Below, in pieces: positions 42,995 to 51,604 of a DNA stretch of 64,000 bases. The notes beneath the pieces were generated by a model. That model saw only the letters and a list, made by a program, of their open reading frames with translations, did not search any database and was not told where the DNA came from. Source of the DNA: Novosphingobium sp. AAP83 (GTDB taxonomy: Bacteria > Pseudomonadota > Alphaproteobacteria > Sphingomonadales > Sphingomonadaceae); the NCBI RefSeq assembly GCF_001295795.1, contig NZ_LJHY01000065.1, positions 1 to 64,000 on the forward strand. Direction: 5' to 3'. The translations under genes and the position numbers were made by a program. Positions within the stretch are counted from its first letter, which is position 1. The number at the start of each line of letters is the position of its first letter.

Positions 42995-44460
42995 GCGATG
43001 TCTGCCGCCTGCTCGGCTGCATCCTGCTTGGCCTGGTGTCGCGCTCTTGCTCGATCCGTAGCGTCGGCCTCATCCTCGTAAAAGCCACGCTCAAACGCGC
43101 GTTCGAGCTCGCCGAACACCCCGGCGCGGCGCGCCATGACGCGGTGCTTGCGCTCGATGGAGAGCAATTGTCTGGTGAGCTCGAAATGCAGCGTGTCGCC
43201 GCTGATTTCTTTTAGCAGTGCAATATCCTCGGCATTGAAACTCATGCCATCGTCGAGCCGTCCGCCTGGGTAAGGCTTGCCCATGATTCGCTCGTAGAGC
43301 ATGGGCAGGCTGTCTTCGATTTCATGTTTTTCGACCACCCATATGCGGCGAATTTCTTCGAGTTCAGGCAGGGTAATCAATTCGAGTCCGGCCATTTCCT
43401 CCGGACCATGAATTTGGACATGAAGCTGCGCACTAAGCAAGTCCTCGAGCCATTTCTGGCGCGCTGATTGCGTGTAGGGGCCAGGCACCAGCTTGTCGTT
43501 GACCAACTGGACATGCCCGCTCATCCTTCGAAAATCGCGAAGGGGCCGATCGTCAGGCACATCGAGTGCGTTGCGCAGATCCAGCAGCGGCTGCATCCAT
43601 TCCTTGTCAGTGTCGTTCTGGATCATCGCTTGCATAGAACGGTCTTGGTCAACCAGTGTGCAGACCCAGCAGCCAAATCGGCTGTCACCGCAACTCGGCG
43701 TAGTAGAATCGATCACCAACGGGCATTCCCCATCCGCAGACGCACCTTGATAAAGCGTGAGCAGATCCTTGTTGTTATGCCCCCAAGGATTGCGACGCTG
43801 CATAAGGAACGTCCACACATCGTCGTTAGACCAGTCAGCGATTGGACTGTAGACGTAGGCGTTGGGCAAAGTGGTGTTGGGAGACAATTTCGCTCGCACC
43901 TGCTTGCCTTCGAGCCGGGTCATCACATGGTTGCGCGCCGCGCTCTCCGCCTTGCGCGTGCCAAGCACGATGATTGCTTCCCCATTGGCGCGCACGACAT
44001 CGCCAATGAACTTGTTCGACGGATTGATCTTGAGGCGCTCGGTGCACCAGCGGAAGCGTGGCCGGGGAGCAGGGTAGCCACGACCGATAAGATTAACCCA
44101 AAAGCTATTGCGCACCTCTGGCGTTAGCCGGTGCGGAGTTAGCGGTATGCCCGCAGCCCTGGCCGCGCCGCCCATCTTGTCGAGGGAGTTTTGAACCCAG
44201 GTCGCGACGATTGGGTTTTCAACTAACGTATCGGTGCTAATTGCATAGACGGGCTTGCTGAGATCGTCCTTCGGGAGCGCGACCAGCGCCATCCAGATCA
44301 GCTGCAGCACCGCCGAACTATCCTTGCCGCCGCTATAACCGACAACCCAAGGAATGCCGTCGGCGCGGTACATCGTCTGGATTTCTTCAATCAGCGCCTC
44401 AATTGTCGCTTCGAATCCGAGTTCGGTAAAGGCGCTTTTGCGCCGCGGCTGCTCAGCCAT
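42991..44460 (-). CDS. dndC: DndC, PP-loop sulfurtransferase with Fe-S cysteines
   Basis: The 489-residue protein has the ATP pyrophosphatase PP-loop SGGKDS (43-48), related to PAPS reductase. Cysteines Cys139 and Cys246 and the cluster CGDSRFGCWVC (Cys257, Cys264, Cys267) suit a 4Fe-4S centre. DndC activates DNA or sulfur and passes sulfur from DndA to the DNA. ATG 44460 is chosen (MAEQPRRKSAF); the frame runs to 44511 inside dndB. It overlaps dndB and dndD. Confidence 0.92.
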   Translation of the reverse strand: MAEQPRRKSAFTELGFEATIEALIEEIQTMYRADGIPWVVGYSGGKDSSAVLQLIWMALVALPKDDLSKPVYAISTDTLVENPIVATWVQNSLDKMGGAARAAGIPLTPHRLTPEVRNSFWVNLIGRGYPAPRPRFRWCTERLKINPSNKFIGDVVRANGEAIIVLGTRKAESAARNHVMTRLEGKQVRAKLSPNTTLPNAYVYSPIADWSNDDVWTFLMQRRNPWGHNNKDLLTLYQGASADGECPLVIDSTTPSCGDSRFGCWVCTLVDQDRSMQAMIQNDTDKEWMQPLLDLRNALDVPDDRPLRDFRRMSGHVQLVNDKLVPGPYTQSARQKWLEDLLSAQLHVQIHGPEEMAGLELITLPELEEIRRIWVVEKHEIEDSLPMLYERIMGKPYPGGRLDDGMSFNAEDIALLKEISGDTLHFELTRQLLSIERKHRVMARRAGVFGELERAFERGFYEDEADATDRARARHQAKQDAAEQAADIA

Positions 44461-45553
44461 CGCGGCGGTCTCCTCGTTGCAGCGCATCCTCGGCACGGGT
44501 TTCGTCCGCACTCAGGTTGATGCCCAAATGTTTCTTAATGGCATTGGTAGTGAGCAGGACGTTCTGCTGTGCCTTCGATACACGTCCGCCGATCATCGCG
44601 CGGCCTTCCCACAACGTGGCATTGTTGCGCCGCCAGTCGATTGTGCCAATTTTCTCGACCTGATTTTTCCAATCTGCAGTTTGGTGGTGAAGTAGGCTAT
44701 TACCCACCCTCCCGAGTGCTTGCAGCACAACGCCATGGCTGTGCAGGAAATCCTCCCGCACATCGCCTGCAGTGATCTTGGCCTGCTGAACCTGCTCCCA
44801 TTGTGGCAGCTGCGCACCGACGACTTCCCAGAATTCGGCAGCGAGCTTGGCGCGCTCCTCTGGATCCTCGATCTCAACATTCTGAAGCAGCGCCGCGGTT
44901 GCCGTATAGATCGCACTGAGTGTGAACAAACGACGCGAGCGCGGAGCTAGTGTGGTGCGCTCCATCTCCACGACATCGCGGAACACCGGCGCACGTGCGA
45001 CCACAAGCTTGGCGAGCAACGCCTTATCATCGCGATGATCGTAAAGCACACCAAGGGACCGAGCGGGCCGGATTGCATAACGATTGAGGTCAGCGAACAT
45101 TTGTTGGCAGCGCGCAAGCCCTTGGTCGAGGAAGAAAACAACTGCGATACTTTCATCGCCGATCGATGGATTCTCACGCATCGCCATCTCAATTGCCGCA
45201 CGACGGTGCTGACCATCGTTTAGTACAAATCGTGCTGACATCGGTATCCGCAGCACGCCCATTTTTCGCGAATCTGGATCATCACCAAACGGATCAAACT
45301 TAACGTCTGCATCGACCGACGCGGTGATCGCCGAAAATACATAATCATCCGGGTTTTCAAGCACATAGCGCGCCATTTCTGGAAGACGCGCCTTGTTCAA
45401 CTGGCGCTGAGCGCGCAGCTCGGGTATCATTTCGTCCTCGTTGAAGAGGAAGAGTTTCGGCAACAGCCGAAGCGGGCACATCGACACGTAGAATTCGCGG
45501 CTGGCTTGGACGCCTCGGATCGCTGGAAAGGCGTATTCGAATCCTGCTACCAT
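44453..45553 (-). CDS. dndB: DndB, DGQHR-domain regulator of the dnd operon
   Basis: The 366-residue protein has the DGQHR signature at residues 113-117 (FVLNDGQHRRAAIE). In Salmonella, DndB represses the dnd operon and affects how often sites are modified. It is the first gene of the minus-strand operon. ATG 45553 is used, because the longer frame to 45637 lies in the divergent promoter region. Direct repeats at 45602-45615 and 45627-45640 are possible binding sites for this or another regulator. Confidence 0.88.
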   Translation of the reverse strand: MVAGFEYAFPAIRGVQASREFYVSMCPLRLLPKLFLFNEDEMIPELRAQRQLNKARLPEMARYVLENPDDYVFSAITASVDADVKFDPFGDDPDSRKMGVLRIPMSARFVLNDGQHRRAAIEMAMRENPSIGDESIAVVFFLDQGLARCQQMFADLNRYAIRPARSLGVLYDHRDDKALLAKLVVARAPVFRDVVEMERTTLAPRSRRLFTLSAIYTATAALLQNVEIEDPEERAKLAAEFWEVVGAQLPQWEQVQQAKITAGDVREDFLHSHGVVLQALGRVGNSLLHHQTADWKNQVEKIGTIDWRRNNATLWEGRAMIGGRVSKAQQNVLLTTNAIKKHLGINLSADETRAEDALQRGDRRDG

Positions 45554-45601
45554 GAAATTTCGACGTGCGCTCCCTCTGGACCCATACTCGCTTTTGTGGC
45601 A

Positions 45602-45640
45602 TTGTTTGTCAAATGGGAAACATACTTTGTTTGGCAAATG
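45602..45640. promoter_or_regulatory. 14-bp direct repeats in the dndB-dndA divergent promoter
   Basis: TTGTTTGTCAAATG (45602-45615) and TTGTTTGGCAAATG (45627-45640) differ at one position and start 25 bp apart. Each contains the imperfect palindrome TTTG-N-CAAA. The second copy covers the dndA start codon. The location between divergent dndB and dndA suggests a shared operator. Confidence 0.6.
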
Positions 45641-46765
45641 ACATCATATTTTGACTGCGCGGCGACAGCCCCTATCGATCCTGAGGCGAGGGAGGCGCTG
45701 CTGCGCTTCACCGATCTTGAATATGGGAATGCGGGCAGTCGCACTCATGACTTTGGCGCTCAGGCGAAACGCGCCGTGCAAACGGCGCGCGCGCAAGTTG
45801 CGGCGCTAGCCGCCGCTCGCGCGGATGAAGTGATTTTTACCAGCGGTGCGACCGAAGCCAATAATCTCGCAATTCTTGGGCTTCGCGCGCACGGCGATGC
45901 GACGGCTAAGCGTCATATTGTCACCACAGCGATCGAGCACAAGGCAGTACTTGAGCCCATAGATGCGTTGGTCAGAGCAGGGTTTGAGCAAACCATTATC
46001 GCTCCCGGAATTGACGGGTGCATTCGCGCCGAGGCAGTGCTGGCTGCAGTCCGACCCGACACATTGCTCGTATCGGTCATGCACGCAAACAACGAAACTG
46101 GTTCACTCCAGCCGATTCAGGCGATCGCGTCTGGCTTGGTTGGTAAAAACACGTTTTTCCACGTCGATGCCGCCCAGAGTTTCGGCAAATTACGGCTCCC
46201 GCTTGCTGATCCTAACATTCATTTGATTAGTGTCTCCGGTCACAAGCTTTATGCGCCCAAGGGCATCGGGGCATTGATCGTCCGACGTGGTCAAAAAAAG
46301 GTGCCGCTGGCGCCGTTGGCCTACGGCGGAGGGCAAGAGAGAGGGCTCCGTCCAGGGACATTACCGGTCGCATTGATTGCAGCGTTTGGCGCGGCGTGTG
46401 CCGCGGCGTCGCGGGATGCGGATGCCCGCGCGGCGCGCTGCCGCGAAATCCGCCAGCACCTTCTAGATGCATTCGAGCCACTCGGCGCAATAGTTAACGG
46501 TTCGCTAGACCAAGGGCTTGTATCGACCGTGAACCTCAGTTTCCCAAGGCTCGATTCCGAAGCTGTGATGCTGATCCTCAAGGATTTGGTAGCCCTATCG
46601 AATGGTTCAGCCTGCACTTCGGCAAGCTACGAGGCGAGCCATGTTCTGGTTGCGATGGGCCTGCCCGAAGCGCGCATCGATGGCGCATTGCGCTTTTCCT
46701 GGTGCCACATGACCGAGGAACCTGATTGGGACATGGTCACGGACGCGATAAGATCGTTGAGTTAG
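45638..46765 (+). CDS. dndA: DndA, cysteine desulfurase (IscS-like)
   Basis: The 375-residue PLP enzyme takes sulfur from cysteine. The PLP Lys is Lys203 in SVSGHKLYAPKG and the catalytic Cys is Cys326 in SNGSACTSASYE. HVDAAQSFGK holds the conserved Asp-Gln pair. It would supply sulfur to DndC and help build its Fe-S cluster. ATG 45638 starts the family's usual MTSYFDCAATAP. The frame extends left to 45506 but overlaps dndB. It is divergent from dndBCDE and ends the defence island. Confidence 0.92.
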   Translation: MTSYFDCAATAPIDPEAREALLRFTDLEYGNAGSRTHDFGAQAKRAVQTARAQVAALAAARADEVIFTSGATEANNLAILGLRAHGDATAKRHIVTTAIEHKAVLEPIDALVRAGFEQTIIAPGIDGCIRAEAVLAAVRPDTLLVSVMHANNETGSLQPIQAIASGLVGKNTFFHVDAAQSFGKLRLPLADPNIHLISVSGHKLYAPKGIGALIVRRGQKKVPLAPLAYGGGQERGLRPGTLPVALIAAFGAACAAASRDADARAARCREIRQHLLDAFEPLGAIVNGSLDQGLVSTVNLSFPRLDSEAVMLILKDLVALSNGSACTSASYEASHVLVAMGLPEARIDGALRFSWCHMTEEPDWDMVTDAIRSLS

Positions 46766-47170
46766 ACAGGCATACAGCAGGTTCTCGATACACTTAAGGG
46801 TGAGTGAGTTGCCAAAGCACCCAAGCAGCATTTTGGGCGTGTAGGCGTCACTTCGATATTCACTCGCGCCGACCGTCCTGTTCCGTTCGAAACGCAAAAC
46901 CCCGTTTTTACAAATTTTCAAACGATCATAGCACTTTGCATTGTCCAAAGTGTCGTCATTGATTCATCTAACTTGGGGTGGCCATGCTTTTCCTTTGTTC
47001 GACAGCTTTGAAGCCTCAAGTTCAATCAAAGCTCGACCAGTTCTGACCGTCTGACCCTGAACGCAGACATCAGTAGAGCCGATGGCTACCATCACTAACC
47101 TATGTCTATCGTCGCGCGGGCGACCTCTCGATTGCCGGAATGGCCAAGGACGGCTGAGCCTCGCCGGGTT
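46766..47170. other. non-coding flank right of dndA
   Basis: About 400 bp with no protein-like frame. It separates the defence island from the DUF736/ArdC region. A weak A-rich/T-rich symmetry (AAAACCCCGTTTTT near 46897) may end the dndA transcript. I see no copy of the missing NYN gene segment. Confidence 0.45.
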
Positions 47171-47360
47171 GGCCGCAACCGGCCAGTCACAACAATTTCC
47201 GCCGCCGGCAGTCTGCCGGCTTTGCATCGCGAAACAAATTGTTGCGTCTGTCCGGTCCTTCGCTTGCCGCTGCGGCGCTAGCGCGTGCGGCACCCGCCGC
47301 CTTGTCCCTCTCTCCCGTCATCGAGGCCGCGATTGGCGCGGCTCGAACTTCAGGAGTAAG
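47171..47360 (+). promoter_or_regulatory. structured leader, class I copy B, upstream of DUF736
   Basis: The outer stem CAACAATTT (47190-47198) pairs with AAATTGTTG (47236-47244). It encloses the hairpin GCCGGCA (47204-47210) with TGCCGGC (47214-47220) and the box TCGCGAAAC (47227-47235). TCCTTCGCT is at 47256-47264. The promoter-proximal hairpin GCCGC (47326-47330) with GCGGC (47338-47342) ends 18 nt before the start codon. It keeps the fold of the copies at 968-1153 and 59895-60089, although the stem sequences differ. Confidence 0.65.
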
Positions 47361-47660
47361 ATGATGTCGACCATCGGAACATTCACCAAGGATGCGGACA
47401 GCTATCGGGGCACGCTTTGCACGCTGTCCTTATCGGTCCAGCTCGAGATCCGTCCCAGCAGCAAAGATCATGAAAAGGCGCCGGACTATCGGATTTTTTC
47501 GGCTGACGGCGAAATAGGCGCGGCATGGCAAAGGACATCGGCGACAGAGCGGGATTATCTCAGCTGTAAGATCGATGACCCGCTCTTCCCAGCGCCGATA
47601 TTCGCCTCGCTCGTGCTGAATGCCGACGAGGAAACTTATGCGCTGATCTGGAGCCGGTGA
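47361..47660 (+). CDS. DUF736 family protein (copy 3)
   Basis: The 99-residue protein has the DUF736 core GEIGAAWQRTSATERDYLSC, then KIDDPLF and ALIWSR. ATG 47361 (or 47364) follows AGGAG. It is closer in layout to copy 1 and shares the class I leader with it. It opens the early-transfer region (ArdC, DUF2958, ParB). Function is unknown. Confidence 0.85.
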   Translation: MMSTIGTFTKDADSYRGTLCTLSLSVQLEIRPSSKDHEKAPDYRIFSADGEIGAAWQRTSATERDYLSCKIDDPLFPAPIFASLVLNADEETYALIWSR

Positions 47661-47815
47661 CGGCTAAGTGGCGCACCTGTTGACGGTGCGCCACGCAATT
47701 GGCCAGCACAATTCCATTTTTGGGCATTTAAGGGGAAGGCCTTGCCCTGCTGCTGAGCCCGCCGGTCTCATCAGACCCCTTCGTGCGGGACTGCCGCCCC
47801 GCAACGCCCCGCAAG
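47661..47815. other. non-coding stretch before the ArdC leader
   Basis: The 155 bp between DUF736 copy 3 and the class II leader hold no protein-like frame. A promoter for ardC should lie here, but no box stands out. Confidence 0.4.
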
Positions 47816-47895
47816 AGGAAGAGGGGCAGGATTGTCCCGTGACGGGCTGAGAGCGGCGAGAGAGGCTCGCTGCGGGTCCGTCGCGGAGACTTGCC
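47816..47895 (+). promoter_or_regulatory. structured leader, class II, upstream of ArdC
   Basis: Hairpin 1 is GGGGCA (47823-47828) with TGTCCC (47833-47838), including one G-T pair. A long-range stem, GACGG (47841-47845) with CCGTC (47878-47882), encloses GCGAG (47856-47860) with CTCGC (47866-47870). GACGG lies exactly 55 nt before the ATG, as in the ParB leader, and the same three helices form there with different bases. Confidence 0.62.
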
Positions 47896-48861
47896 ATGGC
47901 GCAACGTCATGTTGCCCGCTCAAACCCTGAGCGGATCAATCTTTACCAGCAAATCACAGACCGGATCATTGCTGATCTCGAAGCTGGGCGCGTCCCATGG
48001 GTTCAGCCCTGGGGATCTGCCAATGCCGGAATCGGCATGCCGCACAATGCTGTCAGTTCCCGCCGATACAGCGGCATCAATGTGCTTACCCTTTGGCACG
48101 CGGTCGTGTCCCGAGGCTTTTCAAACCATGCCTTCCTGACGTTCCGGCAGGCTGCGGCCTTGGGGGGCTCGGTGCGTCGCGGGGAACGCGGTGTCGGTAT
48201 CATCTACACCCGCCGCCTTGTGTCCAGCAGCGAACGTCGCCGAGCGGATACCGAAGGCACCGCAACCAGTGGCGGGATTCCGTTCCTCAAGCATTTCACG
48301 GTGTTCTCGGTCGACCAGTGTGACGACCTGCCCGAACATATCTTTCTCCCGCCGCCGCCCATCCCGGATAGTCTGATCCTGCCACACGCCGAGGAGCTGA
48401 TCACGGCTACGGGCGCCGACTTCCGGATCGGTGGCCCGTCCGCCTATTACAGCCCGGCGCATGACTATGTTGCGGTGCCACGGCCCGACGATTTCCATGA
48501 GCCGATCAACTGGCATCGCACGGCTTTTCACGAACTTGGCCATTGGACTGGCCATGCCACCCGGCTTGGCCGCGATCAGACCGGCAGCTTCGGTTCCAAG
48601 GACTATGGCCGCGAAGAATTGGTCGCGGAAATGGCCGGAGCCTTCATCTGCGCCGCGCTCGGGATTGTGCCAAGCGTTCGCCACGCTGACTACATCGGCT
48701 CGTGGCTCCAGATTATCCGGGAAGACAATCGCGCCATCCTGCGCGCCGCCAGCGCTGCCTCCAAGGCGGCAGATTATATCCTCGCCTGTCGTGACACCGC
48801 TGATGTCGGTGGTGAGGACGAAGCCGACGGCTTTGCGTTAGAAGGGAGGTTGGCGGCATGA
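47896..48861 (+). CDS. ardC: ArdC family antirestriction protein / zincin metallopeptidase
   Basis: The 321-residue protein has an N-terminal ArdC single-stranded DNA-binding domain (about 12-130: LYQQITDRIIADLEAGRVPW). A C-terminal zincin domain has the HEXXH-type motif HELGHWTGH (from residue 212) and a downstream Glu in REELVAEMAG. ArdC proteins bind incoming single-stranded DNA and protect it from host restriction. The gene has a class II structured leader and a GGAGAC ribosome site. It overlaps the DUF2958 gene by 4 bp. Confidence 0.88.
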   Translation: MAQRHVARSNPERINLYQQITDRIIADLEAGRVPWVQPWGSANAGIGMPHNAVSSRRYSGINVLTLWHAVVSRGFSNHAFLTFRQAAALGGSVRRGERGVGIIYTRRLVSSSERRRADTEGTATSGGIPFLKHFTVFSVDQCDDLPEHIFLPPPPIPDSLILPHAEELITATGADFRIGGPSAYYSPAHDYVAVPRPDDFHEPINWHRTAFHELGHWTGHATRLGRDQTGSFGSKDYGREELVAEMAGAFICAALGIVPSVRHADYIGSWLQIIREDNRAILRAASAASKAADYILACRDTADVGGEDEADGFALEGRLAA

Positions 48862-49256
48862 ACCTGCTCACCCCCGAAATCCGCGCGGCCTTGCTCGCGA
48901 ACATGCACGCGCGCCGCAATGCGCAGGCACAGGGCAAAAGGGAGCCTGATCCCGTTCCCCTTGTCCGCTTCTTCAATCCGCTTGGCGCGGCCACTTGGCT
49001 TGCTACCGAACTCGACGAGGACGGCATCTTGTTCGGCCTTGCCGATCTCGGCCTTGGTTGCCCTGAACTCGGCAGCTTTTCGTTGCGGGAATTGCAGTCG
49101 CTGCGCCTGCCCTTTGGCCTCGGTATCGAGCGGGATATCCTCTTCGATACTGCGTTGCCCCTATCGGCCTACGTCGCGGCCGCCCGTCAGGCCGGTTCGA
49201 TCCCGGGCGCTGAAAAGCTGCTGAGGGAACGCGCCATGCCAGGAGGGGATAACTGA
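48858..49256 (+). CDS. DUF2958 protein
   Basis: The 132-residue protein has the DUF2958 pattern: PLVRFFNPLGAATWLATELD, then DEDGILFGLADLGLGCPELG and GLGIERDILFD. It starts in the ArdC stop codon and is coupled to it. The family is found beside ArdC and ParB genes on conjugative elements and has no known function. No signal peptide is seen. Confidence 0.85.
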   Translation: MNLLTPEIRAALLANMHARRNAQAQGKREPDPVPLVRFFNPLGAATWLATELDEDGILFGLADLGLGCPELGSFSLRELQSLRLPFGLGIERDILFDTALPLSAYVAAARQAGSIPGAEKLLRERAMPGGDN

Positions 49257-49309
49257 AGTCTGGCAGCATGGCGGCCTGCCAGTTCGCTGGGTGGCCCGCC
49301 TGCGGCGGC

Positions 49310-49395
49310 CCGAGAGGAAGAGGAAGGCCAAGGCCTTCGTGACGGGCTTGGAAGCCGAGAGAGTGTCTCGCGGCGGCCCGTCATGGAGACCTGCC
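49310..49395 (+). promoter_or_regulatory. structured leader, class II, upstream of ParB
   Basis: Hairpin 1, GAAGGCC (49323-49329) with GGCCTTC (49332-49338), precedes a perfect 7-bp long-range stem, GACGGGC (49341-49347) with GCCCGTC (49376-49382). Inside are two small hairpins, GGCTT with AAGCC (49345-49356) and CGAGA with TCTCG (49356-49370). The core GAGAGAGTGTCT (49357-49368) recurs exactly in the leader at 54317-54328. The hairpins overlap slightly and may be alternatives. Confidence 0.65.
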
Positions 49396-51513
49396 ATGGC
49401 CAGACAGCCTGCAAAAATCACCCTCAGCCCGTCGCGTGACATTCCCTTCGACCATCTGATCCTGTCACAATCCAATGTCCGCCGAGTGAAGGCCGGCGTG
49501 TCGATCCCCGAGCTTGCTGAGGATATCGCGCGCCGGACTTTGCTTCAGAGCCTCAACGTGCGCCCGGTACTTGATGCCGAAGGTCAGGAGACCGGCATCT
49601 TCGAAGTTCCGGCCGGTGGTCGCCGCTATCGCGCCCTTGAGCATTTGGTGAAACAGAAGCGCCTGGCGCGCACTGCTCCCATTCCCTGCATCGTCAAGGC
49701 GGCGGACAATGACGTCTCGGCGGAAGAAGACAGCTATGCCGAAAACGCGCACCGGGAGCAGTTGCATCCGCTCGACCAGTTCCGGGCAATGCAAGCCATG
49801 GTCGGCAAGGGTAGCGCCGCCGAAGACATCGCCGCGCATTTCATGACCACGCCTGCTGTCGTCCGCCAGCGTCTCAAACTGGCGTCGGTCTCGCCCAAGC
49901 TCCACGACATTTACGCCGAGGACGGCATGTCGCTGGACCAGTTGATGGCGTTCACCGTGTCCGAAGATCATGAGCGCCAGGAGCAGGTATGGGAAATGCT
50001 CACCCACAGCTTCAACAAGTCGGCCGCCTACATCCGCCAGCGCCTGACGGAAAACAGCGTCCGGGTTGCCGACAAGCGGGTGCGGTTCGTGACCGTCGAT
50101 GCCTATGTCGCGGCAGGTGGCGGCGTGATGCGCGATCTGTTCGAGGACGATGACGGGGGCTGGCTCACCGAGCCCGCACTGCTCGACCGCTTGGTCGACG
50201 CGAAACTTGCCGCCGAGGGCAACCGCATTGGCACTGAAGGCTGGAAATGGGTGGCGACTGCCGTCGACCTGCCATGGAATGCGACCAACGGACACCGTGA
50301 GATCGTTGGCGCAGAATTGCCCATGACTGAGGATGAACAGGCAAGACTCACGGCGCTTCAGGCTGAAATCGAGCAGATCGAGACCGAATGGGCCGACGAC
50401 CCCAACGTGCCGCAGGACGTCTATGCGCGGATCGAAGGGCTTGAAACGGAAATCGGCCAGCTGGTCGACCGGCCCATGATTTTCGATCCTGCCGAAATGG
50501 CAATCGCCGGTGCCTTTGTGACGATCGAGGCGGATGGTTCGCTTTGCATTGAGCGGGGCTACGTCCGAGCCGAAGACGAACCGGTGGCGGAAGTGGGCGG
50601 GGAAGACGATGGCTCCGGGGTCGATCCCGTTTCGGGCGAGCCAATACCTGGCGCAAACCACCGCGGGACCACACCAAACGCCAGCGGTTCGGCACCTCCC
50701 GGAACTGAAGATGAAGATTCCGACGATGACATCCTCAAGCCGTTGCCCGACCGGCTGGTTGCCGACCTGACCGCCTGGCGCACACTCGCGTTGCAGGATG
50801 CCTTTGCCCAAAGCCCCGCCACAGCGTTCGCGACGGTGCTGCACGCGCTCGTGCTCGACACCTTCTACAGCTACAGCCGCGAGAGCTGCCTGCAACTGTC
50901 GCTCAACCGGGTGTCCTTTGCCAATCCACCTGCAGGTCTGCGCGACAGTGCGCCCGCGCGGGCCATCGCCGAGCGCATGAAGCGCTGGGAGGATCGACTA
51001 CCGGAGTCCGACAAGGAACTTTGGGACGCGCTTCTGGCCTTCGACGCCGATGAGCAGGCCAGTCTGTTTGCCCATTGCACATCGCTGGCGGTGAACGCGC
51101 AGGCCGAGATCGTCCCCAAATACGACAATGGCCGGGTGTCGACGCACAGCGTTGCACGCCGCATCGCTCACAGCCATGTCCTGGCGCATGCCGTTGGTCT
51201 TGATGTCGTGGCGGCAGGCTGGAAGCCCACAGTCGATGGCTATTTCCGCAGCGTGACCAAACCGCGCATCCTTGCCGATGTGACCGAAGCGCGCGGAGAG
51301 CAGTTCGCTGGCATGATCGATCACCTGAAAAAGGGCGACATGGCCCGCGAAGCGGAACGGCTGTTGGAAGATGCCCACTGGCTTCCCGAGCCGCTGCGCA
51401 CGCCCGACGCCGACGGTGGTCATGGCGCTACGCCTGACGTTGATCGTGAAGGGCTCGAGCTACCCGCGTTCCTTGATGATGACGAGGCGGCTTACGCGAT
51501 CGCCGCCGAATGA
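49396..51513 (+). CDS. large ParB/Spo0J-like nuclease-domain protein
   Basis: The 705-residue protein has an N-terminal ParB domain (about 18-115, with the box PAGGRRYRALEHL and the segment ENAHREQLHPLDQFRAM). An HTH region follows at about 130-200 (TPAVVRQRLKLASVSPKL). The long C-terminal part is unassigned. ATG 49396 follows GGAGAC; the frame to 49291 is in the leader. It is much longer than partition ParB (about 300 aa), and no parA is nearby. It belongs to the plasmid family of large ParB-domain proteins found beside ArdC, whose role may be transfer rather than partition. Confidence 0.82.
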   Translation: MARQPAKITLSPSRDIPFDHLILSQSNVRRVKAGVSIPELAEDIARRTLLQSLNVRPVLDAEGQETGIFEVPAGGRRYRALEHLVKQKRLARTAPIPCIVKAADNDVSAEEDSYAENAHREQLHPLDQFRAMQAMVGKGSAAEDIAAHFMTTPAVVRQRLKLASVSPKLHDIYAEDGMSLDQLMAFTVSEDHERQEQVWEMLTHSFNKSAAYIRQRLTENSVRVADKRVRFVTVDAYVAAGGGVMRDLFEDDDGGWLTEPALLDRLVDAKLAAEGNRIGTEGWKWVATAVDLPWNATNGHREIVGAELPMTEDEQARLTALQAEIEQIETEWADDPNVPQDVYARIEGLETEIGQLVDRPMIFDPAEMAIAGAFVTIEADGSLCIERGYVRAEDEPVAEVGGEDDGSGVDPVSGEPIPGANHRGTTPNASGSAPPGTEDEDSDDDILKPLPDRLVADLTAWRTLALQDAFAQSPATAFATVLHALVLDTFYSYSRESCLQLSLNRVSFANPPAGLRDSAPARAIAERMKRWEDRLPESDKELWDALLAFDADEQASLFAHCTSLAVNAQAEIVPKYDNGRVSTHSVARRIAHSHVLAHAVGLDVVAAGWKPTVDGYFRSVTKPRILADVTEARGEQFAGMIDHLKKGDMAREAERLLEDAHWLPEPLRTPDADGGHGATPDVDREGLELPAFLDDDEAAYAIAAE

Positions 51514-51604
51514 TCCGAACCGCGCGGGTTCAACATCCCGCTTGTTTTTATCTCACTCAGGCCCGGCCACCGCGCCGGGCCGCCTCTTTTTGAGGAGACC
51601 TCAC
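51514..51604 (+). terminator. intrinsic terminator or attenuator after the ParB-like gene
   Basis: GGCCCGGC (51560-51567) and GCCGGGCC (51574-51581) make a perfect 8-bp stem, followed by a CTCTTTTT run to 51591. A GAGGAGA ribosome site for the next genes begins immediately after. The hairpin can therefore end the ParB-like transcript or attenuate the downstream genes. A near-copy lies at 52180-52201. Confidence 0.65.

Noticed and set aside
49465..50895. 476-residue minus-strand frame
   Set aside because: Antisense of the ParB-like gene, which has a domain match and a leader with a ribosome site.
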